From contig OZ254080.1 in NCBI GenBank assembly GCA_965267485.1, positions 3,720,001-3,784,000 on the forward strand: a stretch of 64,000 nucleotides of DNA. Direction: 5' to 3'. Made by a program: the position numbers and the translations under genes. Of this stretch, positions 1-9,688 are shown in pieces; the first letter of the stretch is position 1, and each line of letters opens with the position of its first letter. The stretch is from JANQJA01 sp965267485 (GTDB taxonomy: Bacteria; Pseudomonadota; Gammaproteobacteria; Pseudomonadales; Azotimanducaceae). Below the pieces are notes generated by a model. The model was given only the letters and a program-made list of their open reading frames with translations, was not told the origin of the DNA and made no database searches.

Positions 1-1
1 T

Positions 2-343
2 GGTGTACTCATGGAGTACATCGGAGACCAGGACGGGCCGGCACGTCGTCTCGTCGACTGCCGGCTCGACGCCGCTGAACTCGACCACGTGGGAGAGCAA
101 CTCTACGCGGATGTCGGCCGCATGCTCGAGCACGGAATCGTGCATGGTGACCTGTCGCCCTACAACATCCTTTTCGACGGTGAGGACATCGTCATCATCG
201 ACGTTCCCCAGGCCATGGATATGCGGGACGTACCCGATGCCTATGCGATGATGTCACGGGACCTCTCCAATCTGGAACGCTGGTTCGAGAAGCACGGAAG
301 GGTCGTTCCGTTCATGGAACTCCTGAGATCGGCCCGCTACTGA
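2..343 (+). CDS. RIO-type serine/threonine kinase, C-terminal part (5' end outside window)
   Basis: The frame is already open at base 2 (G-V-L before the first Met), so the ATG at 11 is internal and the gene starts upstream of the window. Counting from that Met, the RIO/kinase catalytic-loop motif HGDLSPYNIL is at 45-54 (catalytic Asp 47, metal-binding Asn 52) and IDVPQA at 63-68 holds the metal-binding Asp that replaces the usual DFG. RIO1-like kinases act in ribosome maturation in archaea and eukaryotes; the role of bacterial members is poorly known. It ends 4 bp before the stop of the convergent Nudix gene. The family is clear, the substrate is not. Confidence 0.8.
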   Translation, partial: GVLMEYIGDQDGPARRLVDCRLDAAELDHVGEQLYADVGRMLEHGIVHGDLSPYNILFDGEDIVIIDVPQAMDMRDVPDAYAMMSRDLSNLERWFEKHGRVVPFMELLRSARY

Positions 344-347
344 GGCA

Positions 348-920
348 CTATCCGATCCGGGCGTCGGTCGCGCTGTTGATGAACTCCCGAAGGATCATCG
401 CGGTCAGACCCCAGATCTTGAAGCCATCGTAGTGATAAACCGGCACCTCGTGGCGCTCGCCGTGGCGCTCGATGACATCGGTGGACGACCGGGGGTCTTC
501 GAGCAGCCAGGGCATCGGCACGGCAAAAACCGACTCGACCTCGGCCGGATTTGGCACGAGATCGACGGGACTGTCCAGCAAACCGACATAGGGCGTTACC
601 AGCAGCCCGAACTTCGAGATAAAGGGACGCAACTCGCCAACGACCTCAATCTGCCGCGGCGCGATACCAAGCTCCTCTTCAGTCTCGCGAAGCGCCGTGT
701 GCAGCAGCGACTCATCACCCTCGTCCTGCCGCCCACCGGGCCAGGCAACCTCGCCGCCGTGTGCATTCATTGCGCCGGGCCTCAGCGTGAGCAACAGTTC
801 GGGATGATCGCTGTCGATGACCGGAACCAGAACTGCCGCCTGACCTCGGGGCTCCCGATAGGGGTCGCCCAGCGGCGCGGGTGCGTAGCGCGCGAGCCTT
901 TCCTTGATGAGGTCAATCAT
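348..920 (-). CDS. Nudix hydrolase, probable coenzyme A pyrophosphatase (NudL-like)
   Basis: 190 residues. The Nudix box runs from about residue 62 (GGRQDEG) through RETEEELGI at 78-86, with the catalytic REXXEE glutamates. The stretch just before it (LLTLRPGAMNAHGGEVAWPGG, roughly 43-63) resembles the UPF0035/NuCoA signature of CoA pyrophosphatases, which cleave CoA to 3',5'-ADP and phosphopantetheine. The ATG at 920 lies only 13 bp from the ATG of the divergent Nudix gene, so the two promoters must overlap each other or the coding starts. Family certain, substrate inferred. Confidence 0.85.
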   Translation of the reverse strand: MIDLIKERLARYAPAPLGDPYREPRGQAAVLVPVIDSDHPELLLTLRPGAMNAHGGEVAWPGGRQDEGDESLLHTALRETEEELGIAPRQIEVVGELRPFISKFGLLVTPYVGLLDSPVDLVPNPAEVESVFAVPMPWLLEDPRSSTDVIERHGERHEVPVYHYDGFKIWGLTAMILREFINSATDARIG

Positions 921-933
921 TATACTGGCGCCG

Positions 934-1488
934 ATGAACTACTGTAGCCAATGCGGGCAATCAGTCTCGCAGAAAATACCGACCGGCGACAATCGGCTCC
1001 GCTACGTCTGCGACAGCTGCGACACCGTGCATTACCAGAACCCGCGAATTATCTCCGGCTGCCTGTTGACCTGGGAAGACAGGGTGCTGCTGTGCAAGCG
1101 TGCAATCGCTCCCCGCGAAGGCTACTGGACCTTGCCGGCAGGATTTCTCGAGAATGGCGAAACCTCGGCGGCAGGGGCGCTGCGCGAAAGCCAGGAAGAA
1201 GCCAACGCAACCGGGGAGATCGACGACCTGTATACGGTCTTCAGCCTGCCGCACATCTCGCAGATCTATCTTTTCTACCGGGGCAGGCTTCTCGAGCCTT
1301 CGTTCTCTGCGGGCGAGGAATCACTCGACGTCGGACTGTTCACCCAGTCCGAGATACCCTGGGATGAACTCGCGTTCCCCGTCATCACGCGGACCCTGCA
1401 GCACTATTTCGAAGACCGGCTTTCGGGCGACTTTCCGATCCGTGAGGCCGAGATCATCGTTGACCGAAGCAGACCTCCGCTGACCTAG
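934..1488 (+). CDS. Nudix hydrolase with N-terminal zinc ribbon
   Basis: 184 residues from the ATG at 934. The frame is open further upstream, but this start puts the zinc ribbon at the very N terminus as in relatives: Cys 4, 7, 26 and 29. The Nudix box starts with GFLENGE at 70-76 and continues as RESQEEA at 84-90. This Nudix_N_2-plus-Nudix arrangement is seen in NADH-pyrophosphatase-like and ADP-ribose-type hydrolases; the substrate cannot be read from sequence. Its stop overlaps the purL stop by 4 bp (convergent). Confidence 0.85.
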   Translation: MNYCSQCGQSVSQKIPTGDNRLRYVCDSCDTVHYQNPRIISGCLLTWEDRVLLCKRAIAPREGYWTLPAGFLENGETSAAGALRESQEEANATGEIDDLYTVFSLPHISQIYLFYRGRLLEPSFSAGEESLDVGLFTQSEIPWDELAFPVITRTLQHYFEDRLSGDFPIREAEIIVDRSRPPLT

Positions 1489-4400
1489 CCAATCTCGCGG
1501 CGAGCCGCCCTGAACATTCTCATCCATGCACCGTCCTCACCCCATGAAGCCGGATGCCATGAGTTCTGCTGCGTACGAAACACCCGCTCAGGGTGCGGCA
1601 TCATGATGGTAAATCGGCCATCTGCGTTTGTGAGGCCCGTAATCCCCTCAGGTGTCCCGTTAGGGTTCTGCGGATAGCGACGGGCCACGTCACCGTAGTT
1701 GTCGACGAAGCGCATCGCAATCTGCCGATGCTCGGTGAGGCGTCCGATCGTGCCCGCATCCAGCTCTGCGCGCCCCTCACCGTGGCTGACTGCAATCGGC
1801 ATTCGGGAGCCAGCCATATCAGCGAGGAACAGACTGTTGCTCGATTCAACGCGCACGAGCGAGAAACGCGCCTCGAACTGCTCCGAGCGGTTGCGGACGA
1901 ACCGCGGCCAGTCATCGGCCCCCGGCACGAGTTCCTTCAGCGCAGCCATCATCTGGCAGCCGTTGCACACGCCCAGCCCGAACGTGTCGCCCCGGGCAAA
2001 GAACTGCTCGAATTGCGCACGCGCCACCTCGTTGAACAGAATTGACTTGGCCCAGCCTTCACCGGCACCGAGCACGTCGCCGTAGGAGAATCCGCCGCAG
2101 GCGACCAGCCCCTGAAACTGAGTCAGTTCGCGAGTCCCGGCGAGGATCTCGCTCATGTGGAGATCAATGGCGCGAAAGCCGGCCCGGTCAAATGCCGCCG
2201 CCATTTCAGTCTGGCTGTTGACGCCCTGTTCGCGAAGGATTGCTACCCGCGGTCGCTCCCCGGTCGAAATGAAGGGCGCAGCAATGTCTTCCGCTGGATC
2301 GAAGCTCAGATTGACGGTCAGACCGGGGTCGTCGTCATCACCGATCGTCTCGAACTCCTCGGCGGCGCACTGCGGATTGTCGCGGTAGCGCTGCATTTCA
2401 TGGCTCACTTCACTCCAGCGACGCTGGAGGTCCGCGCGGCTGGCGCGCCAGATTTCACCGTCACGGCCGCAGATAACCAGATCCGGGTGATCCGCGGGTG
2501 CACCGATATCGACAACGCGAACGCCGGCATCCTCAAATCGGGCGCGAATCACGGCGACGTCATCGGCTGCAACCTGCACGACCGCCCCGGGCTCTTCAGA
2601 GAACAGTGCAGGCAACAGCGACGCATCCGACGGCAGGTCGAGCGCGATCTCCAGTCCGCACCGGGATGCGAACGCCATTTCTGCCAGCGCCGCAACAAGC
2701 CCGCCATCCGACCGGTCGTGGTAGGCGAGCAGCTTCGGGCGAATGTCTGCGGACTGCATGGCCGCAAAGAAACCGGCAAGCACCATGGGATCATCGAGAT
2801 CAGCAGGTATCTCGCCGAGGCTGCCGTAACACTGCGCGAGAATCGAGCCGCCCAGGCGGTCGGCACCATCCGACAGATCCAGCAGCAACAATCTCGACTC
2901 GATGTCTGTGCGAAGCAGCGGCGTGAGCGTGTCACGTACGTCCCGCACCGGTGCGAACGCGGAAACGATCAGTGACAACGGTGCCGTCACCGCCTTGTCT
3001 GCATCTCCGTCGCGCCAGCGGGTTTTCATGGACATCGAATCCTTGCCCACCGGGATCGCGATCCCGAGTTCGGGGCAGAGCGACATCCCAACGGCCTCGA
3101 CCGTCCGGTACAGGTTCGTATCTTCGCCGTCGTGGCCGACCGCTGCCATCCAGTTCGCCGACAGCTTGACGTCTCCAATCCGTTCGATGGAGGCTGCCGC
3201 AATATTCGTAAGCGACTCGGCCACCGCCATTCGCCCGGAGGCTGGAGCATCGAGCAATGCGACAGGTGTTCGCTCCCCCATCGCCATGGCCTCGCCTGTG
3301 TGGCCAAAGAAGTCACTTGAAGACACGGCAACGTCTGCGACCGGCACCTGCCACGGTCCGATCATCTGGTCGCGGGCGACGAGTCCGCCCACCGTGCGAT
3401 CGCCAATCGTGATCAGAAACGACTTGTTCGCGACCGCGGGGTGACCCATCACCCGATGAATCGCCTCCGCAAGCGGCATATCGAGCTTGAGGGGCATCGT
3501 CACGGGTTCCCGCGAGACCACATCACGATGCATGCGCGGTGGCTTGCCGAACAGGACGCTCATCGGCAGGTCGACCGGCGTCGATTCAAGCAACGTATCG
3601 TTGACCAGAAGGTGTGATTCGTCCACGGCAGTCCCCACGACAGCGAACGGCGCACGCTCGCGACGACAGATGGCCTCAAAGCGCCCGAGATTTTCGGGCG
3701 CGACCGCAATCACATAACGCTCCTGCGCCTCGTTGCACCAGATCTCGAGCGGCGACATCCCGGGCTCGTCATTTGGCACTTCGCGGAGTTCGAAGCGCCC
3801 TCCCACACCACCGTCCTTGACGAGTTCGGGCAGGGCGTTGGACAAACCGCCGGCACCGACATCATGAATGAAGGCAATCGGGTTATCATTACCCAACTGC
3901 CAGCACTGGTCGATCACCTCCTGACAGCGATGCTCCATCTCCGGGTTGCCACGCTGCACACTCGCAAAGTCGAGATCCTCATCGCTCTGGCCCGCGGCCA
4001 TCGAGGAGGCAGCACCGCCACCCAGGCCAATCAGCATGGCCGGCCCACCCAGCACAATCAGGGCAGCGCCCGGTTCGATGGGGCGTTGCTCGACATCACC
4101 CGCGCGGATGTTGCCCATGCCGCCCGCAATCATGATCGGCTTGTGATACCCGCGCACTTCGTCACCCACAGCCATCTCGAAGGTCCGGAAGTAGCCGAAG
4201 ATGTTGGGTCGCCCGAATTCGTTGTTGAAGGCGGCGCCGCCAATTGGCGCCTCGAGCATGATGTCGAACGCACTCGCGATGCGATCCGGCTTCCCGTAGT
4301 CGACTTCCCACGCCTCCGGCCTGCCCGGAATCTTCAGGTTCGAGACGCTGTAGCCCGTGAGGCCGACTTTGGGCTTTGAGCCACGACCCACCGCACCTTC

Positions 4401-5357
4401 ATCCCGAATCTCACCTCCGGAGCCGGTCGCGGCACCGGGGAACGGGGCAATCGCGGTCGGGTGATTGTGGGTCTCGACCTTCATCAGGATGTGAATGTCC
4501 TCTTCCACGCGACGGTACTCACGAGAGTCAGGGTCCGGGAAGAAACGGGCACCGTTCGAGCCGACGATGACCGAAGCGTTGTCCTCGTAGGCACTGAGCA
4601 CACCTTCGCCGTTGGTGCTCTCAAAGGTGTGCTGGATCATCTCGAACAGGGAACGGGGCATCGGTTCCCCGTCGATGGTCCATGTTGCACGAAAGGTCTT
4701 GTGGCGACAGTGTTCCGAGTTTGCCTGCGCGAACATCATGAGTTCGACATCGGTCGGATCGCGACCGAGTGCCTCAAACGCATCGATGAGATAATCGATC
4801 TCGTCATCGGCGAGCGCCATGCCGAGCGACGCGTTGGCGGCAACCAGCGCCTCTCGCCCCGCAGCAAGGACCGGCACCGTGCCAAGCGGGCGTGGCGAGT
4901 GATGCTCGAAGAGGACATCGCCGTCCTCGAGGCGGGTCAGCACCGTCTCGGTCATCCGGTCGTGAATTGCCGCGTCGAGCAGTGCGAGAGACGCGTCGTC
5001 CAGTTCACCCGTGACATCGAACTCGTAGACGATACCGCGCTCGATGCGCTGGACGCCGGTCAGCCCGCAAATATGTGCGATGTCCGTCGCCTTCGAACTC
5101 CAGGGAGAAATCGTGCCCGGTCTCGGCACCACCAGCCGAAGCAGCCCCCCACGGGGCGCAGCCCTGCCCGACGGACCGTAAGTCAGGAGGCTGCGCAGCA
5201 CCGCCATCCCGGCATCATCCAGGGCCTCGCTATCGACGAGGTGCACGTAGCGGGTGCTGACACCGCGCACGCTCGGCACCGATGTCGCCAGTTCGTCGAG
5301 CAGTCGCTGAACCCTGAATTCCGAAAGCGCCGTGGAACCATCGAGTAACTGCATCAT
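1485..5357 (-). CDS. purL: Phosphoribosylformylglycinamidine synthase (FGAM synthase), long form
   Basis: 1290 residues, matching the single-chain gammaproteobacterial enzyme (about 1295). It makes FGAM from FGAR, ATP and glutamine in purine synthesis. The central ATP-binding region shows KVETHNHPTA and HDVGAGGLSNA; the C-terminal class I glutaminase domain has nucleophile Cys 1131 (GVCNGCQMM) and His 1255/Glu 1257 (MPHPER). Start chosen at the ATG at 5357, whose ATGA overlaps the tadA stop, giving MMQLLDGS; the longer frame running through tadA is an overlap artefact. Third gene of guaA-tadA-purL, so likely translationally coupled. Confidence 0.97.
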   Translation of the reverse strand: MMQLLDGSTALSEFRVQRLLDELATSVPSVRGVSTRYVHLVDSEALDDAGMAVLRSLLTYGPSGRAAPRGGLLRLVVPRPGTISPWSSKATDIAHICGLTGVQRIERGIVYEFDVTGELDDASLALLDAAIHDRMTETVLTRLEDGDVLFEHHSPRPLGTVPVLAAGREALVAANASLGMALADDEIDYLIDAFEALGRDPTDVELMMFAQANSEHCRHKTFRATWTIDGEPMPRSLFEMIQHTFESTNGEGVLSAYEDNASVIVGSNGARFFPDPDSREYRRVEEDIHILMKVETHNHPTAIAPFPGAATGSGGEIRDEGAVGRGSKPKVGLTGYSVSNLKIPGRPEAWEVDYGKPDRIASAFDIMLEAPIGGAAFNNEFGRPNIFGYFRTFEMAVGDEVRGYHKPIMIAGGMGNIRAGDVEQRPIEPGAALIVLGGPAMLIGLGGGAASSMAAGQSDEDLDFASVQRGNPEMEHRCQEVIDQCWQLGNDNPIAFIHDVGAGGLSNALPELVKDGGVGGRFELREVPNDEPGMSPLEIWCNEAQERYVIAVAPENLGRFEAICRRERAPFAVVGTAVDESHLLVNDTLLESTPVDLPMSVLFGKPPRMHRDVVSREPVTMPLKLDMPLAEAIHRVMGHPAVANKSFLITIGDRTVGGLVARDQMIGPWQVPVADVAVSSSDFFGHTGEAMAMGERTPVALLDAPASGRMAVAESLTNIAAASIERIGDVKLSANWMAAVGHDGEDTNLYRTVEAVGMSLCPELGIAIPVGKDSMSMKTRWRDGDADKAVTAPLSLIVSAFAPVRDVRDTLTPLLRTDIESRLLLLDLSDGADRLGGSILAQCYGSLGEIPADLDDPMVLAGFFAAMQSADIRPKLLAYHDRSDGGLVAALAEMAFASRCGLEIALDLPSDASLLPALFSEEPGAVVQVAADDVAVIRARFEDAGVRVVDIGAPADHPDLVICGRDGEIWRASRADLQRRWSEVSHEMQRYRDNPQCAAEEFETIGDDDDPGLTVNLSFDPAEDIAAPFISTGERPRVAILREQGVNSQTEMAAAFDRAGFRAIDLHMSEILAGTRELTQFQGLVACGGFSYGDVLGAGEGWAKSILFNEVARAQFEQFFARGDTFGLGVCNGCQMMAALKELVPGADDWPRFVRNRSEQFEARFSLVRVESSNSLFLADMAGSRMPIAVSHGEGRAELDAGTIGRLTEHRQIAMRFVDNYGDVARRYPQNPNGTPEGITGLTNADGRFTIMMPHPERVFRTQQNSWHPASWGEDGAWMRMFRAARREIG

Positions 5358-5809
5358 CTTCGCGCCTTGAAAAAGTTGGTGATCAGTGCCGCGGCCTCTT
5401 CCTGACAGACACCGGCGTCCACCTCGACCCGGTGATTGAGTGACGGGTTGGCGAACACGTCGATCGAGGATCCTGCAGCGCCCGCCCGGGGTTCGGGGGT
5501 TGCGAAACACAGGCGCGCCACGCGTGCGTGGATCATCGCGCCCGCGCACATGGTGCAGGGCTCGATCGTGACATACAGCGTCGCACCCGGCAGACGGTAA
5601 TTGCCCAGGCGCATCGCCGCATCGCGCAGGGCAACGATCTCGGCGTGTGCCGTGGGATCTTTTGACTCGATCATTCGATTGAAACCCCGGCCGACAATCT
5701 CGCCGTCGACAACGACGACCGCGCCCACGGGCACCTCGCCGAATTCCGCCGCCTGCTGCGCGAGCACGAGCGCCTCGCGCATCATCGCCTCGTCGGCCGC
5801 TACTCCCAT
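5354..5809 (-). CDS. tadA: tRNA-specific adenosine deaminase
   Basis: 151 residues. Converts A34 to inosine in tRNA-Arg(ACG). Cytidine-deaminase fold with zinc ligands His 55 and catalytic Glu 57 (HAEIVAL), then Cys 85 and Cys 88 (EPCTMCAGAM). The ATG at 5809 overlaps the guaA stop by 10 bp and its own stop overlaps purL by 4 bp, so it sits inside a tight operon. In E. coli tadA also lies close to purL, which supports the assignment over a guanine or other nucleobase deaminase. Confidence 0.93.
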   Translation of the reverse strand: MGVAADEAMMREALVLAQQAAEFGEVPVGAVVVVDGEIVGRGFNRMIESKDPTAHAEIVALRDAAMRLGNYRLPGATLYVTIEPCTMCAGAMIHARVARLCFATPEPRAGAAGSSIDVFANPSLNHRVEVDAGVCQEEAAALITNFFKARR

Positions 5810-7425
5810 TCGATCGTGGCGGGCGGTTTGCTCGAGATATCGTATGTCACGCGCGAGATGCCACGAATCTCGTTGATGATCCGGCCCGAGACCCGTTCGA
5901 GAAACGGGTACGGCAGGTGCGCCCAGCGCGCCGTCATGAAATCGATTGTCTCAACGGCACGAAGGGATACCACGTACTCGTAGCGACGTGCGTCACCCAC
6001 AACGCCGACCGATTTCACCGGCAGGAACACCGTGAATGCCTGGCTGACCGTATCGTACAGATCGGCCGCTCTCAGCTCCTCGATAAAGATATGATCCGCC
6101 TGGCGCAGGAGGTCAGCGTACTCCTTGGTCACCGGCCCCAGAATTCTGACGCCAAGCCCGGGGCCCGGAAACGGATGCCGGAATACCAGCTGATGGGAGA
6201 GCCCGAGCTCGAGGCCGATCTTCCGGACCTCGTCCTTGAACAGTTCTCGCAATGGCTCGATGAGGTCGAGCTTCATGAAGTCCGGCAGGCCGCCCACGTT
6301 GTGATGGGATTTGATGACGTGTGCCTTGCCGCCCTTGTTCCCGGCGCTCTCGATCACATCGGGATAGATCGTGCCCTGGGCGAGGTATTTGACGTCATCG
6401 AATTTCGCCGCTTCCTCGTCGAAGACTTCGATGAACGTGTTGCCGATGATCTTTCGCTTCTGTTCGGGGTCCTCGATATCTTCGAGCTTCTCGAGGAAGC
6501 GCGCCTCGGCGTCGACCTTGACGATGTTCAGGCGAAACGCGTTGTCCGAACCCTCGCCGAGCGATTTGACGACTTCCTCGGCCTCGTTCAGGCGAAGCAG
6601 CCCGTTGTCCACGAAGACACAGACCAGCTGGTCGCCGATGGCACGTGACAGCAGCGCCGCCACGACGCTCGAATCAACGCCGCCCGAGAGACCGAGAATG
6701 ACGCGGTCGGCGCCGACCTTTTCCCGCACTGTTTCGATGATGTCCTCGACAATGTTGGCAGGCGTCCAGAGCCCCTCGCACCGGCAGATTCCCTTGACGA
6801 ACCGGTCGAGTATCGCCATGCCCTGCAGCGTGTGATTGACCTCCGGGTGGAACTGGACACCATAGAACCGGCGCTTCTCGTCCGCCATCGCGGCGTACTC
6901 GGTCGTCTCGGTGCTGGCGAGTCCGTCAAAACCCGGCGGCAGTGCGGTCACCTTGTCACCGTGGCTCATCCAGACATCGAGGAATGACTCACCGCGCTCG
7001 ATCTCGTCCCGGATGTCGCGCAGGAGCTCGCCGTCTCCATCCACCTTCACCCGGGCGTACCCGAACTCCTGCTTGTCGGAGCCTTCGACCCGACCTCCGA
7101 GCTGCAGCGCCATGGTCTGCATGCCATAGCAGATGCCGAGCACGGGGAGTCCCATATCGAAGATGAAGTCAGGTGCACGAACGGTATCGTCGGCAGTCAC
7201 CGACTCCGGCCCGCCAGAGAGAATGATGCCGTTCGGGTCGAATGCCGTCGCCGCGGCCTCATCGATGTCGAACGCACGAATCTCGCAATACACACCGACC
7301 TCGCGAACCCGCCGGGCGATCAGCTGCGTGTACTGGGAACCGAAGTCGAGGATGAGGATGCGTTCGCGGTGGATGTCAGCTTCGGGAGGATTCGAACCGA
7401 CGGCCGGGGCTTCAGGAGTAGTCAT
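5800..7425 (-). CDS. guaA: GMP synthase (glutamine-hydrolysing)
   Basis: 541 residues. Amidates XMP to GMP. The N-terminal glutaminase domain has nucleophile Cys 99 (GICYGMQ) and HPE at 193-195; the ATP-pyrophosphatase P-loop SGGVDS is at 247-252; a dimerisation domain follows. I prefer the ATG at 7425 to a TTG 18 bp upstream: a TATAAT on this strand at 7452-7457 would start transcription almost at the TTG. guaB, normally just upstream, is missing; xseA is divergent there instead. Confidence 0.96.
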   Translation of the reverse strand: MTTPEAPAVGSNPPEADIHRERILILDFGSQYTQLIARRVREVGVYCEIRAFDIDEAAATAFDPNGIILSGGPESVTADDTVRAPDFIFDMGLPVLGICYGMQTMALQLGGRVEGSDKQEFGYARVKVDGDGELLRDIRDEIERGESFLDVWMSHGDKVTALPPGFDGLASTETTEYAAMADEKRRFYGVQFHPEVNHTLQGMAILDRFVKGICRCEGLWTPANIVEDIIETVREKVGADRVILGLSGGVDSSVVAALLSRAIGDQLVCVFVDNGLLRLNEAEEVVKSLGEGSDNAFRLNIVKVDAEARFLEKLEDIEDPEQKRKIIGNTFIEVFDEEAAKFDDVKYLAQGTIYPDVIESAGNKGGKAHVIKSHHNVGGLPDFMKLDLIEPLRELFKDEVRKIGLELGLSHQLVFRHPFPGPGLGVRILGPVTKEYADLLRQADHIFIEELRAADLYDTVSQAFTVFLPVKSVGVVGDARRYEYVVSLRAVETIDFMTARWAHLPYPFLERVSGRIINEIRGISRVTYDISSKPPATIEWE

Positions 7426-7451
7426 AAATACTGGCGGCTCCAAAGCGACGC

Positions 7452-7457
7452 ATTATA
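7452..7457 (-). promoter_or_regulatory. -10 box of probable guaA promoter
   Basis: TATAAT on the minus strand, 27 bp upstream of the guaA ATG, in the 63-bp divergent gap between guaA and xseA. No good -35 is visible at the right distance. Confidence 0.45.
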
Positions 7458-7488
7458 CACAGGAGCTACTTCAGGTAATATCGCGAAG

Positions 7489-8904
7489 ATGAGCAATGTG
7501 CCTGAAAACGGCCCATCCAATCGCGAAGTCCTGTCCGTTTCCGACCTGACCCGCTCCGCCCGTCGTGTCCTCGAAGGCGAGTTCCCGATGGTCTTCGTCG
7601 AGGGCGAGATCTCGAACATGACCCGCCCCGCGTCCGGCCACTGGTACTTCACGCTGAAGGATGACAAGGCCCAGCTTCGGTGCGCGATGTTCGCCAACCG
7701 CAATCGCGCTGTTCGCTTCAATGCGAAAAGCGGGGCGCAGGTCGTCGTCCGCGGGCGTGTCAGCCTGTATGAACAGCGCGGCGACTTCCAACTGATCGCG
7801 GAGTCCATGGAAGAGGCCGGCGATGGCGCGCTCCGCCGTGCTTTCGACAAGCTGAAGGCGCAACTGCAGGCCGAGGGGCTCTTCGAGCCCGCAATCAAAC
7901 AGCCTCTGCCAGCAATGCCACGGCATATCGGCGTCATCACGTCACCTACCGGCGCCGCAATTCGCGACGTGCTCCACGTGCTGGGCAGGCGCTTTCCGGC
8001 GATACCTGTCTCGATCATCCCGGTTCAGGTTCAGGGCGAGATTTCGCCCGGGCAGATCGTCGCCGCGCTCGATTTCGCCAACCGGTACGACACCCGCCCC
8101 TTCGACGTGCTGCTGCTGACCCGGGGCGGCGGCTCACTCGAAGACCTCTGGTCGTTCAATACCGAAGAGGTCGCACGGGCGGTTCATGCGTCACGGATTC
8201 CTGTCGTCTGCGCGGTAGGCCACGAAACCGACTTCTCGATTGCCGATTTCGTCGCCGACCTGCGGGCACCGACGCCGTCTGCCGCGGCCGAGCTGCTGAG
8301 TCCTGATCAGGCCGAATGGCAAGCGGGCTTCATCCGGCTCGAACAGCATCTGACGCGCTCGATCGCCCACAAGCTGCGCACCGAGGGGACGGCGGTCCAG
8401 CACCTGTCCCGTCGCCTGCGGCACCCCGGCCAGCGGCTCGGCGATCTGCACCAGCGTCTGGACGATCTCGAAATGCGGCTGCAAACTGCGCTGCGCCGGT
8501 ATCTCTCGGGCCATCGGATTGACGAGACAGAAGCCAGACTGAAGCGCGCCATGATGATCTCGCTGGAACGGCGTCAGGCCCGACTGGCAAATGCAAAACT
8601 CGCCTCCCCGCTTGGCGCATTGCGCGCCGCCGGGCGCCAGCTCGCCTCAGATCTCGGCCGCATGAAGATCGCAGCACGCTCGCAGCTGCAGACAACAGGA
8701 CAGCGCCTCCAGGCGAGTGAATCGAAGCTTCACGCCTACAGCCACGAGCGAACGCTCGAGCGGGGCTACGCCATTCTGCGCAAAGATGGCAAAGTGATTC
8801 GCAGCCATCATGACGTCGCGCAGGGGGAACACATCGACGCGCTGCTCATGGATGGCGAACTCGATCTGACAGTCAACGAGAGCCGGGAACGCAATGAAGA
8901 CTAG
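7489..8904 (+). CDS. xseA: Exodeoxyribonuclease VII large subunit
   Basis: 471 residues. Catalytic subunit of the XseA-XseB nuclease that degrades single-stranded DNA in both directions. It has an N-terminal OB fold (VEGEISN, then GHWYFTLKD), the catalytic core with GVITSPTGAAIRDV, LLTRGGGSLEDLWSFN and VGHETDFSIADF, and a long helical C-terminal region. The ATG at 7489 gives MSNVPENG; the frame is open further upstream but overlaps the guaA start region. xseB is not in the window. Its stop overlaps the next gene by 11 bp. Confidence 0.95.
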   Translation: MSNVPENGPSNREVLSVSDLTRSARRVLEGEFPMVFVEGEISNMTRPASGHWYFTLKDDKAQLRCAMFANRNRAVRFNAKSGAQVVVRGRVSLYEQRGDFQLIAESMEEAGDGALRRAFDKLKAQLQAEGLFEPAIKQPLPAMPRHIGVITSPTGAAIRDVLHVLGRRFPAIPVSIIPVQVQGEISPGQIVAALDFANRYDTRPFDVLLLTRGGGSLEDLWSFNTEEVARAVHASRIPVVCAVGHETDFSIADFVADLRAPTPSAAAELLSPDQAEWQAGFIRLEQHLTRSIAHKLRTEGTAVQHLSRRLRHPGQRLGDLHQRLDDLEMRLQTALRRYLSGHRIDETEARLKRAMMISLERRQARLANAKLASPLGALRAAGRQLASDLGRMKIAARSQLQTTGQRLQASESKLHAYSHERTLERGYAILRKDGKVIRSHHDVAQGEHIDALLMDGELDLTVNESRERNED

Positions 8905-9685
8905 ACTCCTGCTGATAGTGGCCCTGGCCGCCCTCACCTGCCAGGCGCTGGCGCTGCCACGAGCCGAACCCGTACCCGGCGGCGTCGCTGTTATTGAACT
9001 CGACAGCGAAGCCGCGAGCATCACCTACAACGATCGACCTGTGCTGCAGATTCGCGGTGACGGCAGGTCATGGGCCGTCGTCGGCATTCCCTTGTCCGCC
9101 GCCGCGGGTACGCACGAGATTGTCGCGGATGGCCGCCGATTGGCCTTCACCGTCGCGGCCAAGTCGTATCGCGAACAGCGTCTCACCATCGAGAACCGGC
9201 GCAAGGTGAATCCGTACGCAGAGGACATGGATCGCATTGTTCGGGAACGACGGGAAATGGACGCGGTATTCGACAGCTTCACGGCCGGCGAACCGCAGTT
9301 CGGCTTCGCATTGCCCACTGACGGGCCCATCTCGAGCCCCTTCGGCCTCAAGCGATTTCTCAACGACCAGCCCCGCAGCCCGCACAGCGGACTCGACATT
9401 GCTGCGCCCGAGGGCACCGACATCGTCGCGCCGGCAGCCGGGCACGTGGCCGCCACCGGCGACTACTTCTTCAACGGCAATACAGTGCTCATCGACCACG
9501 GCCAGGGGCTCATCACGATGTACTGCCACATGAGCCGTATCGACGTTCAGGTCGGTGACGAGGTTGTCGCCGGCGATGTCCTCGGCGCCGTTGGCATGAC
9601 CGGTCGCGTCACAGGTCCCCACCTCCACTGGAGTGTGAGCCTGAACAATGCACGCGTGGACCCCAATCTCTTTCTGAGCGAGTAG
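8894..9685 (+). CDS. Secreted M23 family metallopeptidase
   Basis: 263 residues. Signal peptide at 1-20 (MKTRLLLIVALAALTCQALA). The C-terminal LytM/M23 domain has zinc ligands His 164 and Asp 168 (PHSGLDIAAP), catalytic His 212 (YCHMS) and the HxH at 243-245 (GPHLHW), all present, so it should be active on peptidoglycan cross-links in the periplasm. It overlaps xseA by 11 bp and precedes the alpha/beta hydrolase by 3 bp, so the three plus-strand genes form an operon. Confidence 0.9.
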   Translation: MKTRLLLIVALAALTCQALALPRAEPVPGGVAVIELDSEAASITYNDRPVLQIRGDGRSWAVVGIPLSAAAGTHEIVADGRRLAFTVAAKSYREQRLTIENRRKVNPYAEDMDRIVRERREMDAVFDSFTAGEPQFGFALPTDGPISSPFGLKRFLNDQPRSPHSGLDIAAPEGTDIVAPAAGHVAATGDYFFNGNTVLIDHGQGLITMYCHMSRIDVQVGDEVVAGDVLGAVGMTGRVTGPHLHWSVSLNNARVDPNLFLSE

Positions 9686-9688
9686 CCC

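Noticed and set aside
5358..5549. N-terminal extension of PurL
   Set aside because: Entirely inside tadA in another frame; the ATGA junction at 5357 gives the normal PurL N terminus.
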